A DNA stretch of 64,000 bases from Xylogone sp. PMI_703 (taxonomy: Eukaryota > Ascomycota > Leotiomycetes). The notes under the pieces are model-generated. The model was given only the letters and a program-made list of their open reading frames with translations. It ran no database searches and was not told the origin of the DNA. The stretch spans positions 992,001 through 1,056,000 of the forward strand of contig JAJTUQ010000007.1 in NCBI GenBank assembly GCA_021399445.1, given 5' to 3'. The position numbers and the translations under genes were made by a program. Position 1 is the stretch's first letter. The number at the start of each line of letters is the position of its first letter. Of the stretch, positions 34,192 to 44,698 are shown piece after piece.

Positions 34192-37053
34192 TTAATCATC
34201 GTCAAAATCGTAACCCTTTGCTTGTCTCAACTTTTCTGTCTTCTCCACCGTAATCCGACCTTGAGAAGTTCCAAATATTGTGGTTTGCTTCGTATTTGAT
34301 TTCTGTGCCTCCGGCTGGTTTGCAGTAGTTTTACTAGCCGCAATCTTCGGATGTTTTAAGGCTTTGTTTGCACTGTAAAGGCTATTGTAAAATTCCCCAA
34401 CTCTGGGATGTGCCATGACCTTGCTCTTATCGAAGTTGTGCACTTCAAGACCTTCCTGACTCGTTGCTCGACTCAGGGCCACATATGCCTGGCCTTTCTC
34501 AAATACCCTCTTCAGGTCGATCTTGACACGTTCAAGTGTCTGACCCTGCGCCTTATGTATAGACAGTGCCCAGGCCAAAATAAGAGGAAGCTGAGACCTC
34601 TGAGCCTGGACTTCTCCATTAGGGAGTTCTATCTTCCAGTCTTCATACTGTACAAGAAGATCCCTTGTAGTCCCATCAGCCGTAGCAAAACGTACCAGAG
34701 GATATTGTGTTCCTGTATCAGCAATAAGATTTTTGTTGAGCATTGATTTGAGCTTAAATCGTGCCTGGCGAGCGCTTTCATCCATCTCGTCGATATTTAT
34801 GTTGTCGTTCAGTATATCTGGGTCATTGTCGTAAATTTCGAAAGTCTTCTCATTCATAAATGCGACGACTTTGCCAAGTGACCCATTAACCAGACCATCA
34901 TCCATGTTTTTAATCAACATAACTTGAGCCCCCTTCTTTAATTCAAGTACTTTTGGGGCCATCATATTTGATAGTAGTTTCTCACGTAGAGCTTCATCTT
35001 TGATCATACCAGTGTCTCTTGCCTCGAACCGGTATCCTTTACCATGTAGATCTCGCATTCGAAAGGCGTTGGCATTTTCTACTTCGTGGCGTGTAGGAAA
35101 GCTACAAGAGGTCAGATATGAAGGTAGAATAAGATGGTTGTACATACAGTTCCGTCGCTTCCAGAGCGTCGTTAAAATCCAGTTTTCTGTTTAACTTCCT
35201 GAAAGCTTTGACAGTCTCTTCGGAGATTTTACCAAGACGCATCTCATTCAGCATATTTGCGAAAACTAGCAGAGTTAGTTGTGATAACAGTAGGTGAAAA
35301 GTTGGAATTTACCAGGATCTTTCTGACGGAACACTTCCGTGAGTCCAATAGTATGATGAACGGAAGTGGCCCAGGTATTGGCATCAAATGCAAATTTAAC
35401 GTCCTGTGACTTTCTGTCGAAATCAGGAACTGGGGGCAACTGGAAAAAATCGCCTGTTATTACAAGTTGTATCCCACCAAATGGGCGACCATTACTTTTC
35501 ATTGTCCTTGCGATTCCTTCCAGCTTGTCGAAAAGATCACCATCAACCATTGAGATTTCATCAATGATCAACACTTTAGTTTTTATCCAACGATTTTTAG
35601 CGTTAGCATTCCTTCTAATCTTTCTCACCAGAGATGGGATGTCTTCTTTCCCAAGCCCAATTCCACCAAAACTGTGTAGTGTTATTCCACCAATGTTGCA
35701 AGCAGCCAACCCAGTAGAAGCCGTGACTGCCACCTTATCGGGTTCCCTTATGTACTTCTTCTTCAACTCGGTTATAATGGCTCTCATTAGAACAGACTTT
35801 CCCGTACCGGCTGAACCGGTGAAGAAGACACTTTTCCCTTGATTCACCACCAGATCAAGGACTTTGCTCTGCTCATCACTGAGGGTGATAGCCGAAACCG
35901 AGTGTTGGTGAGACGCGATCACATCTGCATCAGAATCTGCCAGCTTTTTCAACGCCATCTTCTGTTTATTTTTGAAAGCCTTCTGCTGCTCTTTCATGGC
36001 ACTAGCCGTCGTATCCCAGGGCACATTTTTATCTTTCGGTAGAGGTGTTAGTACTCCACGCTGCGGTACCACCGCCTTGAATCTCTCAGGGCATGCCATG
36101 GCTTGATGACCTGGTTTATTGCACCGAGAACATCGTTGTTCGAGGGTGGCGGATGGGTATGTTGACTCGTCACTTCCCTCTTCGTTCTGCAAACTTTCAC
36201 CAGATTGGTTTTGTGACCACGGCAGTGTTCTTCTTTTCTTGACTGGCTTGTCAACTTCTAGCTCTACATGCTGTGTTTGACGTTGCTCAAGTTGCCTCTT
36301 AGCTAGAGCTCCTGGAGGAGGAAGCTTGTGAGCTGGCGGAGATGATGACCATGTCTGAAGACTGCTTGTGGGATCGGTGCGGCCATCATGGCGGGATGAC
36401 AGTCGTGGCAATTGTAGAACGGTAGATGTAGTTTCTATTATCTTTGCAGCCTCTTTAGAAACAGACGGGACAGGTTTTGGCAGAGTAGCTGTAGTATCAC
36501 TATTTAGATCTAGATCAATATCTGCATCATCATCGAAGTCGTTTTCGTCGAAGTGGATAGGCAAAGAGTCTGAATCCTGGGTGAGGTCGATTGTATCTGG
36601 GGAATTGGTAAAGGCGTTCTGGTTGCTGAAGACGGAGCTTAGCCCTGAGACTGATGGAGTAGCTCCCTGAGAAGTTTCATAGGTAGAAGTGTTTCGTTTT
36701 GAGCCACTTTTTATATCTGTGGGTTTTGTACTTGAGGAAGCACGATTCGTCACGTAACTGAAACTGCTAATGAACTGAGAGGACTGTGATGGCTTTTTGA
36801 ATTGCTGCTTGATATTACCGTTGGGCGCTGTAAAGTTCGATGTTTGTTTGGACACCTCAGTCTTAGAAGCTGGAGGCTTATAATCTTTAGCTGCTCGGTT
36901 TAACATTACGTCTGCAATAGAAGAGTGCGCTTGTTTGGGGAATTGTGCCTGTATTGCGGATCTAACTGCCTGCGGACGAACTTTCCAGCTCCTCACGGGG
37001 AATACTCGAGTAGCCGGAGGGAAAGCTGGGACAAATATAGAGCCCAAATGCAT
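34192..37053 (-). CDS. PIF1: ATP-dependent DNA helicase PIF1
   Basis: A 5'-3' helicase that maintains mtDNA, removes telomerase and unwinds G-quadruplexes. Exons complement(34192..35101, 35148..35265, 35313..37053) give 922 aa. Walker A GSAGTGKS is at residues 413-420; Walker B appears as [11 protein letters not shown], then [11 protein letters not shown] (motif III); the PIF1 signature HSFGGIGLG and late motifs [14 protein letters not shown] and QAYVALSRA are intact. The N-terminal 50 residues are Arg-rich and lack acids ([18 protein letters not shown]), like a mitochondrial presequence; Met50 could start a nuclear form. A C-x2-C-x4-H-x4-C zinc knuckle ([14 protein letters not shown]) is at about 308-321, before the helicase core. 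The 5' side carries two CGCG-type boxes at 37150 and 37169. Confidence 0.95.
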
Positions 37054-37908
37054 GCAACTGGGATAAGGTTGTTCATGGGATCCGTATCTCTCAATTTGCT
37101 CTTGTTAATTTGTGCAGTAGGATCGCGCCAAGCTTAGTTTCTTCGTGTTCGCGTCGCGGGACGTTTTGACGCGATATTACGGCATCAACCCTTATCGAAG
37201 CTCTAAGCCTAACTTGTTAGGCACTCAAAACCCCTGAACCTTATTCCAATTACGACGTAGTATTTACAAAAGCGACTAACACAAGTAAACTGTCATAGCA
37301 ATTCGATATCATTAACAATAAACCTAAATTTGTGCATCATGGCTAATAAACCACACACATAATAGATATATACCCCACTACCACGCCCGTTAAAAACAGA
37401 AAGCGGAGTACATCCAAACTTGCCCTGTCATTATCTCATACAGGTTATATCATAATGTAATTACACACCACTGACGAGGATGATAAGAATGAGAGATCAC
37501 AACATGAAATGGGTAGTCGCTATAGTAGATTCGTGGACTCATGAGGACGCGAGGCAAAATGAGACGGCCACACAATCAATGCCGAAGATATCCAACCTGA
37601 AGTAGACGATGACCTAGGAAAACAACTTTTATCGACGAATGAGATCACCTTTCCAACAGCAGAGGATATAGAAAGCGAGTTAAAGAACGAATTGAAATGG
37701 AAAAGAACCCTATGCAACTTCACATTGAACGGCCTTGCCGAGGCAATCCTGAAGGTTGCTGAAGCTTGAAGAGGCAATGCAGAAATGAAAAGGAATAAAA
37801 CAGGTGGCATATCAGTATAACGCTCCCATCCCATAACCAGCATTACGATAGCATCAAAAAACTGAAAGTACTTGAGAGGGAAAGAGTCGATAAACAAGAG
37901 GTGAATGA
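37054..37908. other. Intergenic region between PUB1 and PIF1
   Basis: This 855 bp stretch holds the PIF1 promoter side (CGCGT at 37150-37154 and ACGCG at 37169-37173) and the long 3' region of the PUB1-like gene. A minus-strand frame at 37520-37966 is poor in protein character. No gene is assigned. Confidence 0.5.
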
Positions 37909-39649
37909 TCATCCTTGGTAGCCTCCAAAGCCATTTCCAAAATTTCCGCCGGCCGGGGCACTCCATTGAGCATTCGGGGTCTGCTGAGCGCCTCTTCCGT
38001 AGCCGCCAGCACTGGCAGGAGCTCCATAGCCCATCTGTGGGTTCGGGTACTGACTGGGAGACTGAGCCGGAGGTCCACCGTAACCACCCTGTTGGGCTCC
38101 AAATTGGCCTGGAGATTGCTGGTTAGTCATAGGTCCGGCTGATTGAGATCCTGGTTGCTGAGGCATACCACCATATTGAGGGAAATAAGCGGACGGAGTT
38201 CCAGGATATCCACCAGGTGTCGGACCGGCTTGAGGGCTGTACGGTTGCTGTGCACCGTCAAATCCAGCCTGAACAGGCGCTTTATCCTTGCCCCACTGTA
38301 ACAGTTAGTCTGATGCTCCAATGCCAGACAAGAAATAAAATACTTACACTGCATTTAAGAGGACGCCCATTAACATTGTAACCGCTCAGCTGGCAAATAG
38401 CCATTGCCGCGTTCTCATGGGTATCCATTTTGACGAAGGCAAAGCCACGATCTGCCTGGAAGCGTGTCTCTACAACATATCCAAAATTCTGGAAAAGAGG
38501 GACCAGGTCATTCTGGGTCGTATATGGAGTAAGATTTCCCACATAACATGTGGTCTGCCATTGCGGTGTCTGCTGCACAATCATATCGTAACTCTGGACA
38601 CCATGGGTTGGGAAATGATGGTGACCGAAAGGTGTAGTTGGTGTCATTCCCATCGCGCTCATTGCCTGTTGCTGTGAAATCGATGGCTGCCCCTTTTGAT
38701 TTGCCCAATTACAACGAATAGCTCTTGAACCGAGCCATTCTCCATCCATAGAACTCAATGCTTTCTCCGCATCTGCGCGCTCACGGAATGCAACAAACCC
38801 ATACCCCCGAGATCGACCGGTTTTCATGTCCCACATCACACGGGCTTCAGACACGGACCCGAAGGCAGAGAATGCCTGAAGGAGGACTTCATCATTAACT
38901 TCATTGGAAAGATCGCCAACAAAAATATGGAAATGGTTCGAAGTATCTTCCTTATTCTGCGTATTAGACTGGTATGCCCAGTTGACACGAATTTCCTATT
39001 GAGCTTATTAGCACGTTATTAGCAAGGAAAAGTCAGTCATGATTCTTACAGCCTGGTGTACCCGTCGTCCGTTCAGAGTTTGCATGGCACGTTCGGCCGC
39101 ACCGGGATCATCGTACTCTACAAAACCGTAATTGAAACCTTTCGACTGAAACTAGACCCGATTAGCATGTTTTCTAAGACGTAGCACGAAAACAGAAGAG
39201 CACATAAAAGTATTCAGATGAGAGTGAGAGAGAAACTAGAGACTGGGCAAGTTTCTGCCAAGGGCACCTACATTTTTGTCAGGGATGATTTTGACATTCT
39301 GAACGTGGCCTGTAGTCTCAAAAATCTGGCGAAGTACATCCTCTGTGACTCTGGGATCTAGCCCTCCAACATACAAGGCACGCTTATTTGGTTCTGGCGC
39401 AGCTCGCCGGACATATCCACCCGCACTATCTGGGGACATTACACCTCCATTATCGCCCATTGGAGATGTTATTGCTGTAGGAATCGGATTGGTATTCTGG
39501 GGAATGATAACAGGTGCAAGCGGCGGTGGAGGCATATGAGGGGCATTGCTTTGACCTGCATGTCCATTTTCATAGCCCGGGGCCCCAGCAGATGGCTGTG
39601 GAGGGGGTGGGAGCTGAGCGCCAGATGGCGGAGGTGCTTTATCGGCCAT
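37909..39649 (-). CDS. PUB1: PUB1/TIA1-type RNA-binding protein, three RRMs
   Basis: A poly(A)/U-rich RNA-binding protein of nucleus and cytoplasm, a stress-granule component in yeast. Exons complement(37909..38295, 38348..38995, 39050..39151, 39272..39649) give 504 aa. RRM1 begins at about residue 90 (ALYVGGLDPRVTED), RRM2 at about 182 (HIFVGDLSNEVND; SRGYGFVAFRERADAEKAL), and RRM3 at about 310 (TCYVGNLTPYTTQNDL; DRGFAFVKMDTHE). RNP1 and RNP2 aromatic residues are kept. RRM1 is divided by introns so that FQSKGFNYGFVEYDDPG is on its own 102 nt exon. Flanks are low-complexity: Pro-rich at the N-terminus, and Gln/Gly/Pro/Tyr-rich after RRM3, prion-like in composition. I chose Met at 39649; an in-frame Met lies 30 nt upstream. 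Confidence 0.93.
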
Positions 39650-41077
39650 TTTCGTCGACTGCAACAAGAAAGCTTGCAATGATACGAAGCGATGAAAAGC
39701 TCAGACAAGGTGCAAGAGATAGATGGGAAAGAGTCGAGCTTTTAAGGTGACCTGAGGGTCGTTAAATCAAGCTGTAAGAGGTTGCGTAGTATTGTTGAAA
39801 TGTGGCCTGCCCGAACGATAAGAAGCGCGCTCTGATAGCTCAAAACTTAACAGACAGAAAAAGCGAATTATTTATTGGAGAGAGCTGAGGGACAGCAAAG
39901 AGAGAAATTCGTTGATGTGCGAGAATGCGGAACGGATTGGAGAGGCTGCAAAATGTGACAAAGCGTTCGAAGAAATGAGGGGATCGCGAATGGACCCTTA
40001 GAGAAGATCGTAAAACCAAGAGATGAGAGACGAGGATTACTATGATCAACGACGACAAGGACGAGTTGAAGGGAACAAAGAAACCACGAAAACGACGAGA
40101 GGAAAAAGGAGGAGGACCCAGATTCCAGACGCCGATCGATGATGGAAAACACTGTGATTGCAAAAAGGTGTTGGAAGAGATGCGCGAAAGCGAAAGCATG
40201 AGAAGATCAGAAAGGCTGCTGGTTAGCGTCTACCGCCACGCGAGAGTTGCCGCCTTAGGCGAAGTCCAGAGTGAATATGAAAGACAAAAAGGCACACTTA
40301 AGCAAAATCTGCAGCTTAGACATAGATAGAAGTCATTCTATTGAGATGAATGAATAGCATATATAGTAGAGTAGTAAATCATTGACATAGAGGAATCCAA
40401 AACATGTTGTGTGAAACTCTAAAACCTCTCATAACTAGACCCTTCTCAAAGCGGCAAAGGAGCGGTAGACCTGGCAGGCCTGACTCCCAACAAGCCAATA
40501 AGGGAGAGCTCAGTGAATATAGTCGAAAAATTTTCATCTTCAGATGAAAGTAGCCAAATAATTGAGCTAATAAGATGCAGCTAAATTAACTTGAGTTGGC
40601 ATCTCTAATTAGACCAGCGGTCTCATCCTCAAGGTATAGCGAGAGTTGCCCCGCACAATAGAAGTGATTGGACAATGAGCAGTTCACGAATAGCGAGATG
40701 ATCGTATTAACAAATATAGAGTTAAATTGTCCCCTATTACGAATTGTACAGAAAATCGTATGAAATTCGGCCTTGGTGTATTTTCTTCGCTTCTCAGTTC
40801 ATATATGCTGTTCTAGTGACTAGGTTGGTTTTGAATTGTCTAGGATAAGGTTTAGAGCTATCAATGCACGGGCCCCAGATCCTAAGCTCACAAGCCGAAC
40901 TCTCGCTGTCAGCAACAACGTCTATTCAGTCCAAACTCCAAATACCGCTTTAAGAGCTGAGCTTCCTAATATTTTAACATTTTCCTTCCATGAATTACTG
41001 GGTTTCCTTTAAAATACTATCTACATAGTTTTGAGTTTGAAATATTCTATTGTTTAGCCTCAGCAACTCTGTTCACG
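39650..41077. other. Divergent 1.4 kb intergenic region, probable long PUB1 leader
   Basis: On the minus strand, 39850-40200 is strongly pyrimidine-rich, as in fungal promoters or leaders. The plus-strand frame at 40042-40329 is simply its purine-rich complement (Lys/Arg/Glu-rich) and is not accepted as a gene. The rest is AT-rich without features. Confidence 0.5.
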
Positions 41078-42275
41078 ATGCCGCCTGAACGCAGTAAACA
41101 TCCCTTAGCCATTCTCCAGAGCATGATCAATGGCATTGTAAATGGATCCCTGCAGTTTTTCATAACTCATTTGACTTACTTTCTCTTAGCTTATAGAAAC
41201 AGGCAAAGCTCTGCGTGCTTCAGACAAGGAAAGCGGGAAGACTCTTTCACATGCCAATGCTAGACTTCGATCTACGATTCCCAGTGCTATCGACAACTTC
41301 CATCAAGCACTCGATGAAATTGAAATTAATATAGTATGGTACCTACACTTTATTTTGCGAATATTCGAGTCTAAATCTAGATAGGTTAGAGCGAAAGCTG
41401 TTTTAACCCGAGACCTTGATGAGCTTCGTGCAAAAAGACGGGCGGCGGATAATCTAGCAGCAGGCATTTCTGAAGACACTGCAATCACAGAAAATGCGAC
41501 GGCCATGGAGGATGTCCGATCTGCTGACGCAGTCATCAATGATACACTACTGCCACAGGAGCCTGTCGCTGAGGATAGCAACAGTGGAAAGCCTCAAGAA
41601 GCGGAGCCCAACACCAGTAATACTGGAGATGTAGGGAAGGAAACAATGGAACAAGCAATGACATCGAGCTCTGAAAATATGCAACATACACAGGCCAAAC
41701 ATTCGAGCGCGGTTGGTTTGGGCATAGATACGGGGGAGAAACCAAGTGCAGTCGAACAAACGAATGACACCAACGATATATTGAATGAACTATTTGAAAT
41801 GGATGCAAACAATAACAATAATACGGGAGAGTCGAATCTCAACTTCGACGGCATGGACTTCTCGCTTCCTGGCACTGATGCCAGTCACCATCAAACCCAG
41901 GATCAGTCGCAACTACAAAACCATGAATTTGATTTGTCAACTTTTGGAGATACCGCACAAGTTAACAACATGAGTTTGGACTCGACACACAATGAGACGT
42001 TGGATATGAATAACCATCAAGTTCCCCAGGGTACAGCAACTGGTGGTCAAGCAGAGAATACCGATAAACAGAATCTTGGAAATAACATTTTTGATCTCGG
42101 AGAGAATGTGAATGGAACAGACTCCATGAACATTGATTTTGATACCAACATGGTAGGAGGGGATGATAGCATGTTTGACGATCTATTTTTTAATACTGAT
42201 GATAATAACAACGCGGGCGGCGGGGGAGGGAACAGTGGAGAGTTTGACGACGCTTTCTTTGGGCTTGACAATTAA
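41078..42275 (+). CDS. Unrecognised protein with conserved-looking helical N-terminus and Asp/Asn-rich tail
   Basis: Exons 41078..41137, 41190..41333 and 41385..42275 (all phase 0) give 364 aa. The first 100 residues are helical: MPPERSKHPLAILQSMINGI, then TIPSAIDNFHQALDEIEINI and VRAKAVLTRDLDELRAKR. The remainder is acidic, Asn/Asp/Gln/Ser-rich and disordered, with short hydrophobic modules in acidic context (ILNELFEMD, LNFDGMDFSLPG, SMFDDLFFN, and FDDAFFGLDN at the end), the pattern of transcriptional activation domains or Mediator tail subunits. I cannot name a family; a Mediator-type subunit is speculation. The acceptor at 41189 was chosen over 41196 because it alone keeps the frame. Confidence 0.65.
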
Positions 42276-43006
42276 GCTTAACCATACAGCCTGCGGTGCG
42301 TCAGGATAAGACTGTCAGCTACAGTGCGCTGATGACCAGGGTTAGAGAGAGGCTTAGGACCTAGGACCTCCGTTCCGGAGAGGTGGGCACGCAAGGCACG
42401 ATGCTCCACCGCGGATAATCCGGATGTATATTATACAACACGATTAGACTAGCAGAACTAGGTGCCATCTATTTCACGAATTGATACCACTCTGGGCTTA
42501 ACAGATTCAAACTATGTCCTGTAGCAGCGACTGCCATAACACCGCGAATCAGCTACCCAATGCACCGTAGAGTTTAGCTGGATGTGAGGATGTGTACTGT
42601 ACATCACACATGCTTACCTGCATCAGCTGTGGCAGCTCAAGGCTGTACAAATCACATGTAGTCAGATCAAGTTGGGCGTCGACAGAAGCGCCATTACGGT
42701 ATCTTGCATGGCTACACGAGACGACGTCGCAATGGCGATAAGCATGGCCTGGTCTGCGGCCTCTTGGAGCATTCGCTTACCAGCACTTGCACGGCTCCAC
42801 AGCAGGCTTCGAGGTCACTCCACAACCGAAGATCAACCAACTTAAACCTAATCTCCTATCGATCCCATCATTTTCTAGCTTAATCCCATATTGCAATAAC
42901 GGTGTCTTAAACCTCCACCGCGCACCGCGAACGCTTCATCACCAGACACGTCTCGATCGGTTCCAAGCATCGATGTACATGCCGCCAATCACTACTAGAG
43001 CCAACC
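42276..43006. other. Intergenic region upstream of SNF4
   Basis: This 731 bp stretch lies before the SNF4 start. It contains one GTACTGTAC palindrome at 42594-42602, about 0.4 kb upstream of the ATG, and a C/A-rich leader just before the gene. No coding feature is seen. Confidence 0.55.
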
Positions 43007-44296
43007 ATGTCTGATGCGGGAGAACCGTCTCGGGCAGCCGAGCCCAATCCTAACGAGGCCGTGGCATCGCCAACGATAATCGCTAGGCATGGTCACGAGC
43101 CGGTGATTGCCCAACCTTCCACGTTCCTCCTGCCCCCAGGCCAGAATCGCACAATGTCAGAGAAGCCGCTGACCGCGCTGGACAAGGACCAGAGACAAGG
43201 CTTGGTAGGTAGACCCTTGAGCGCCCTCGGCGGTGGTGCGGGGCACGTCTGTTGAACTGCAAGGCTGATCTGTATCGCAGAAATCAATTCGGGACTTCCT
43301 CAAAGTTCGCACCAGCTATGATGTCCTCCCGCTTTCATTCCGGCTCATCATCCTTAGCACCGAGCTGCTGGTGAGCAAGAGCTTGACGATTCTGCTCCAG
43401 AATGGTATGTCTCGCTGCACAATGACGGAGTTGATGCTAATGGCGTGAAGGCATTGTTTCTGCCCCACTATGGGACTCCCAAACTTCGACCTTCGCAGGT
43501 CTTCTCACAACGTCCGATTACATAAATGTCATTCAGTATTACTGGCAGAATCCTGATGCTCTCAACCAAATAGACCAATTCAGGTTGAGCAGCCTGCGAG
43601 GTACGCTTTCCCCTTCCCCAGCTCGAGGGTTACGCTAAATGTAGTCCAGAAATCGAGAAAGCAATTGGCGTCCTCCCTCTAGAGACCCTTTCAGTAAATC
43701 CAGAGCGTCCGCTATATGAGGCTTGTCGGCAGATGCTCAACACTCGTGCGCGACGAATCCCGCTCGTAGACATTGATGACGAAACAAAGCGAGAGTCTGT
43801 GGTTAGCGTCATTACTCAGTATAGAATCCTAAAGTTCATCGCCGTTAATGTCACTGAGACTGAAATGCTAAAAAAGTCTGTCTCGGAGATTGGTCTAGGC
43901 ACTTACCACAATCTACAGACGGCCACTATGGACACAACAGTCATTGAGGTTATCCATAGTATGGTCAAGTATAACATTTCCAGTGTTCCCATCATCGATG
44001 AAGAAGGACGGGTTCTCAATGTCTTCGAGGCAGTCGATGTCATAGCTATTATTAAAGGAGGTCAATATGATGAGCTCTCCACCAGTGTTGGAGATGCGCT
44101 GTGCAAAAGATCTGATGACTTCGCCGGCATTTACACCTGCAGCGAGGACGATAGGCTAGATTCAATCTTCGATACCATTCGCAAGTCCAGGGTCCATCGG
44201 TTGGTTGTCATTGACGAAGAAAACCGACTTAAAGGGGTAATATCTCTGTCCGATATTCTGCAGTATGTCTTGGTGAATGGCGAAGCGGACGAATAG
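43007..44296 (+). CDS. SNF4: AMP-activated kinase gamma subunit (Snf4)
   Basis: Regulatory nucleotide-sensing subunit of the SNF1/AMPK complex, needed for use of alternative carbon sources. Exons 43007..43204, 43281..43404, 43451..43600 and 43650..44296 give 372 aa. Four CBS domains are present: [18 protein letters not shown] with [38 protein letters not shown] with [27 protein letters not shown] with [15 protein letters not shown]; and [17 protein letters not shown] with [25 protein letters not shown] 60-residue N-terminal extension of low complexity precedes the core. The exon 4 acceptor is the TCCAG at 43649, which gives [10 protein letters not shown] in frame. It is complete and ordinary. 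Confidence 0.95.
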
Positions 44297-44698
44297 GAAT
44301 GAATTGGCGGTAACTTAAGGGGATCTTCCGGTTAAAGAGGCGTTGCATAGCGACCTGGCGTACGGTATGGGGTCTCGGAATCACCAATACATGGGAGGCT
44401 GGTATAGATTCTTTATGATGTTTTTGATGAGCATGAATTTCTAGGCCTACAGCATGACATGGGGGCTCTCAGCGTAATTATGTGGATATTTCAATAAATG
44501 ATAACCATAGAAAAGATAAACGGTTGCATTGCAGAGGGTTTCTGTGAGTTACGCTTTCCCTTTCCGTACAAGTGCCAGAGGCAGGTAAGGTAGGAGCTAC
44601 TTGCGTTGAGCAAGCTAGGAGGTAGATATCTCGATCCAAAACACAACCATATTTTCTCCAAACATAATCCTTTTTGGTCAACTTACTTTTGGGTGCAT
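44297..44698. other. Tandem intergenic region between SNF4 and RhoGAP genes
   Basis: This 402 bp stretch contains the SNF4 3' end and the RhoGAP promoter. Nothing else is recognised. Confidence 0.55.

Noticed and set aside
40042..40329. Lys/Arg/Glu-rich 95-codon frame
   Set aside because: It is the purine-rich complement of a pyrimidine-rich PUB1 leader; composition alone explains it.
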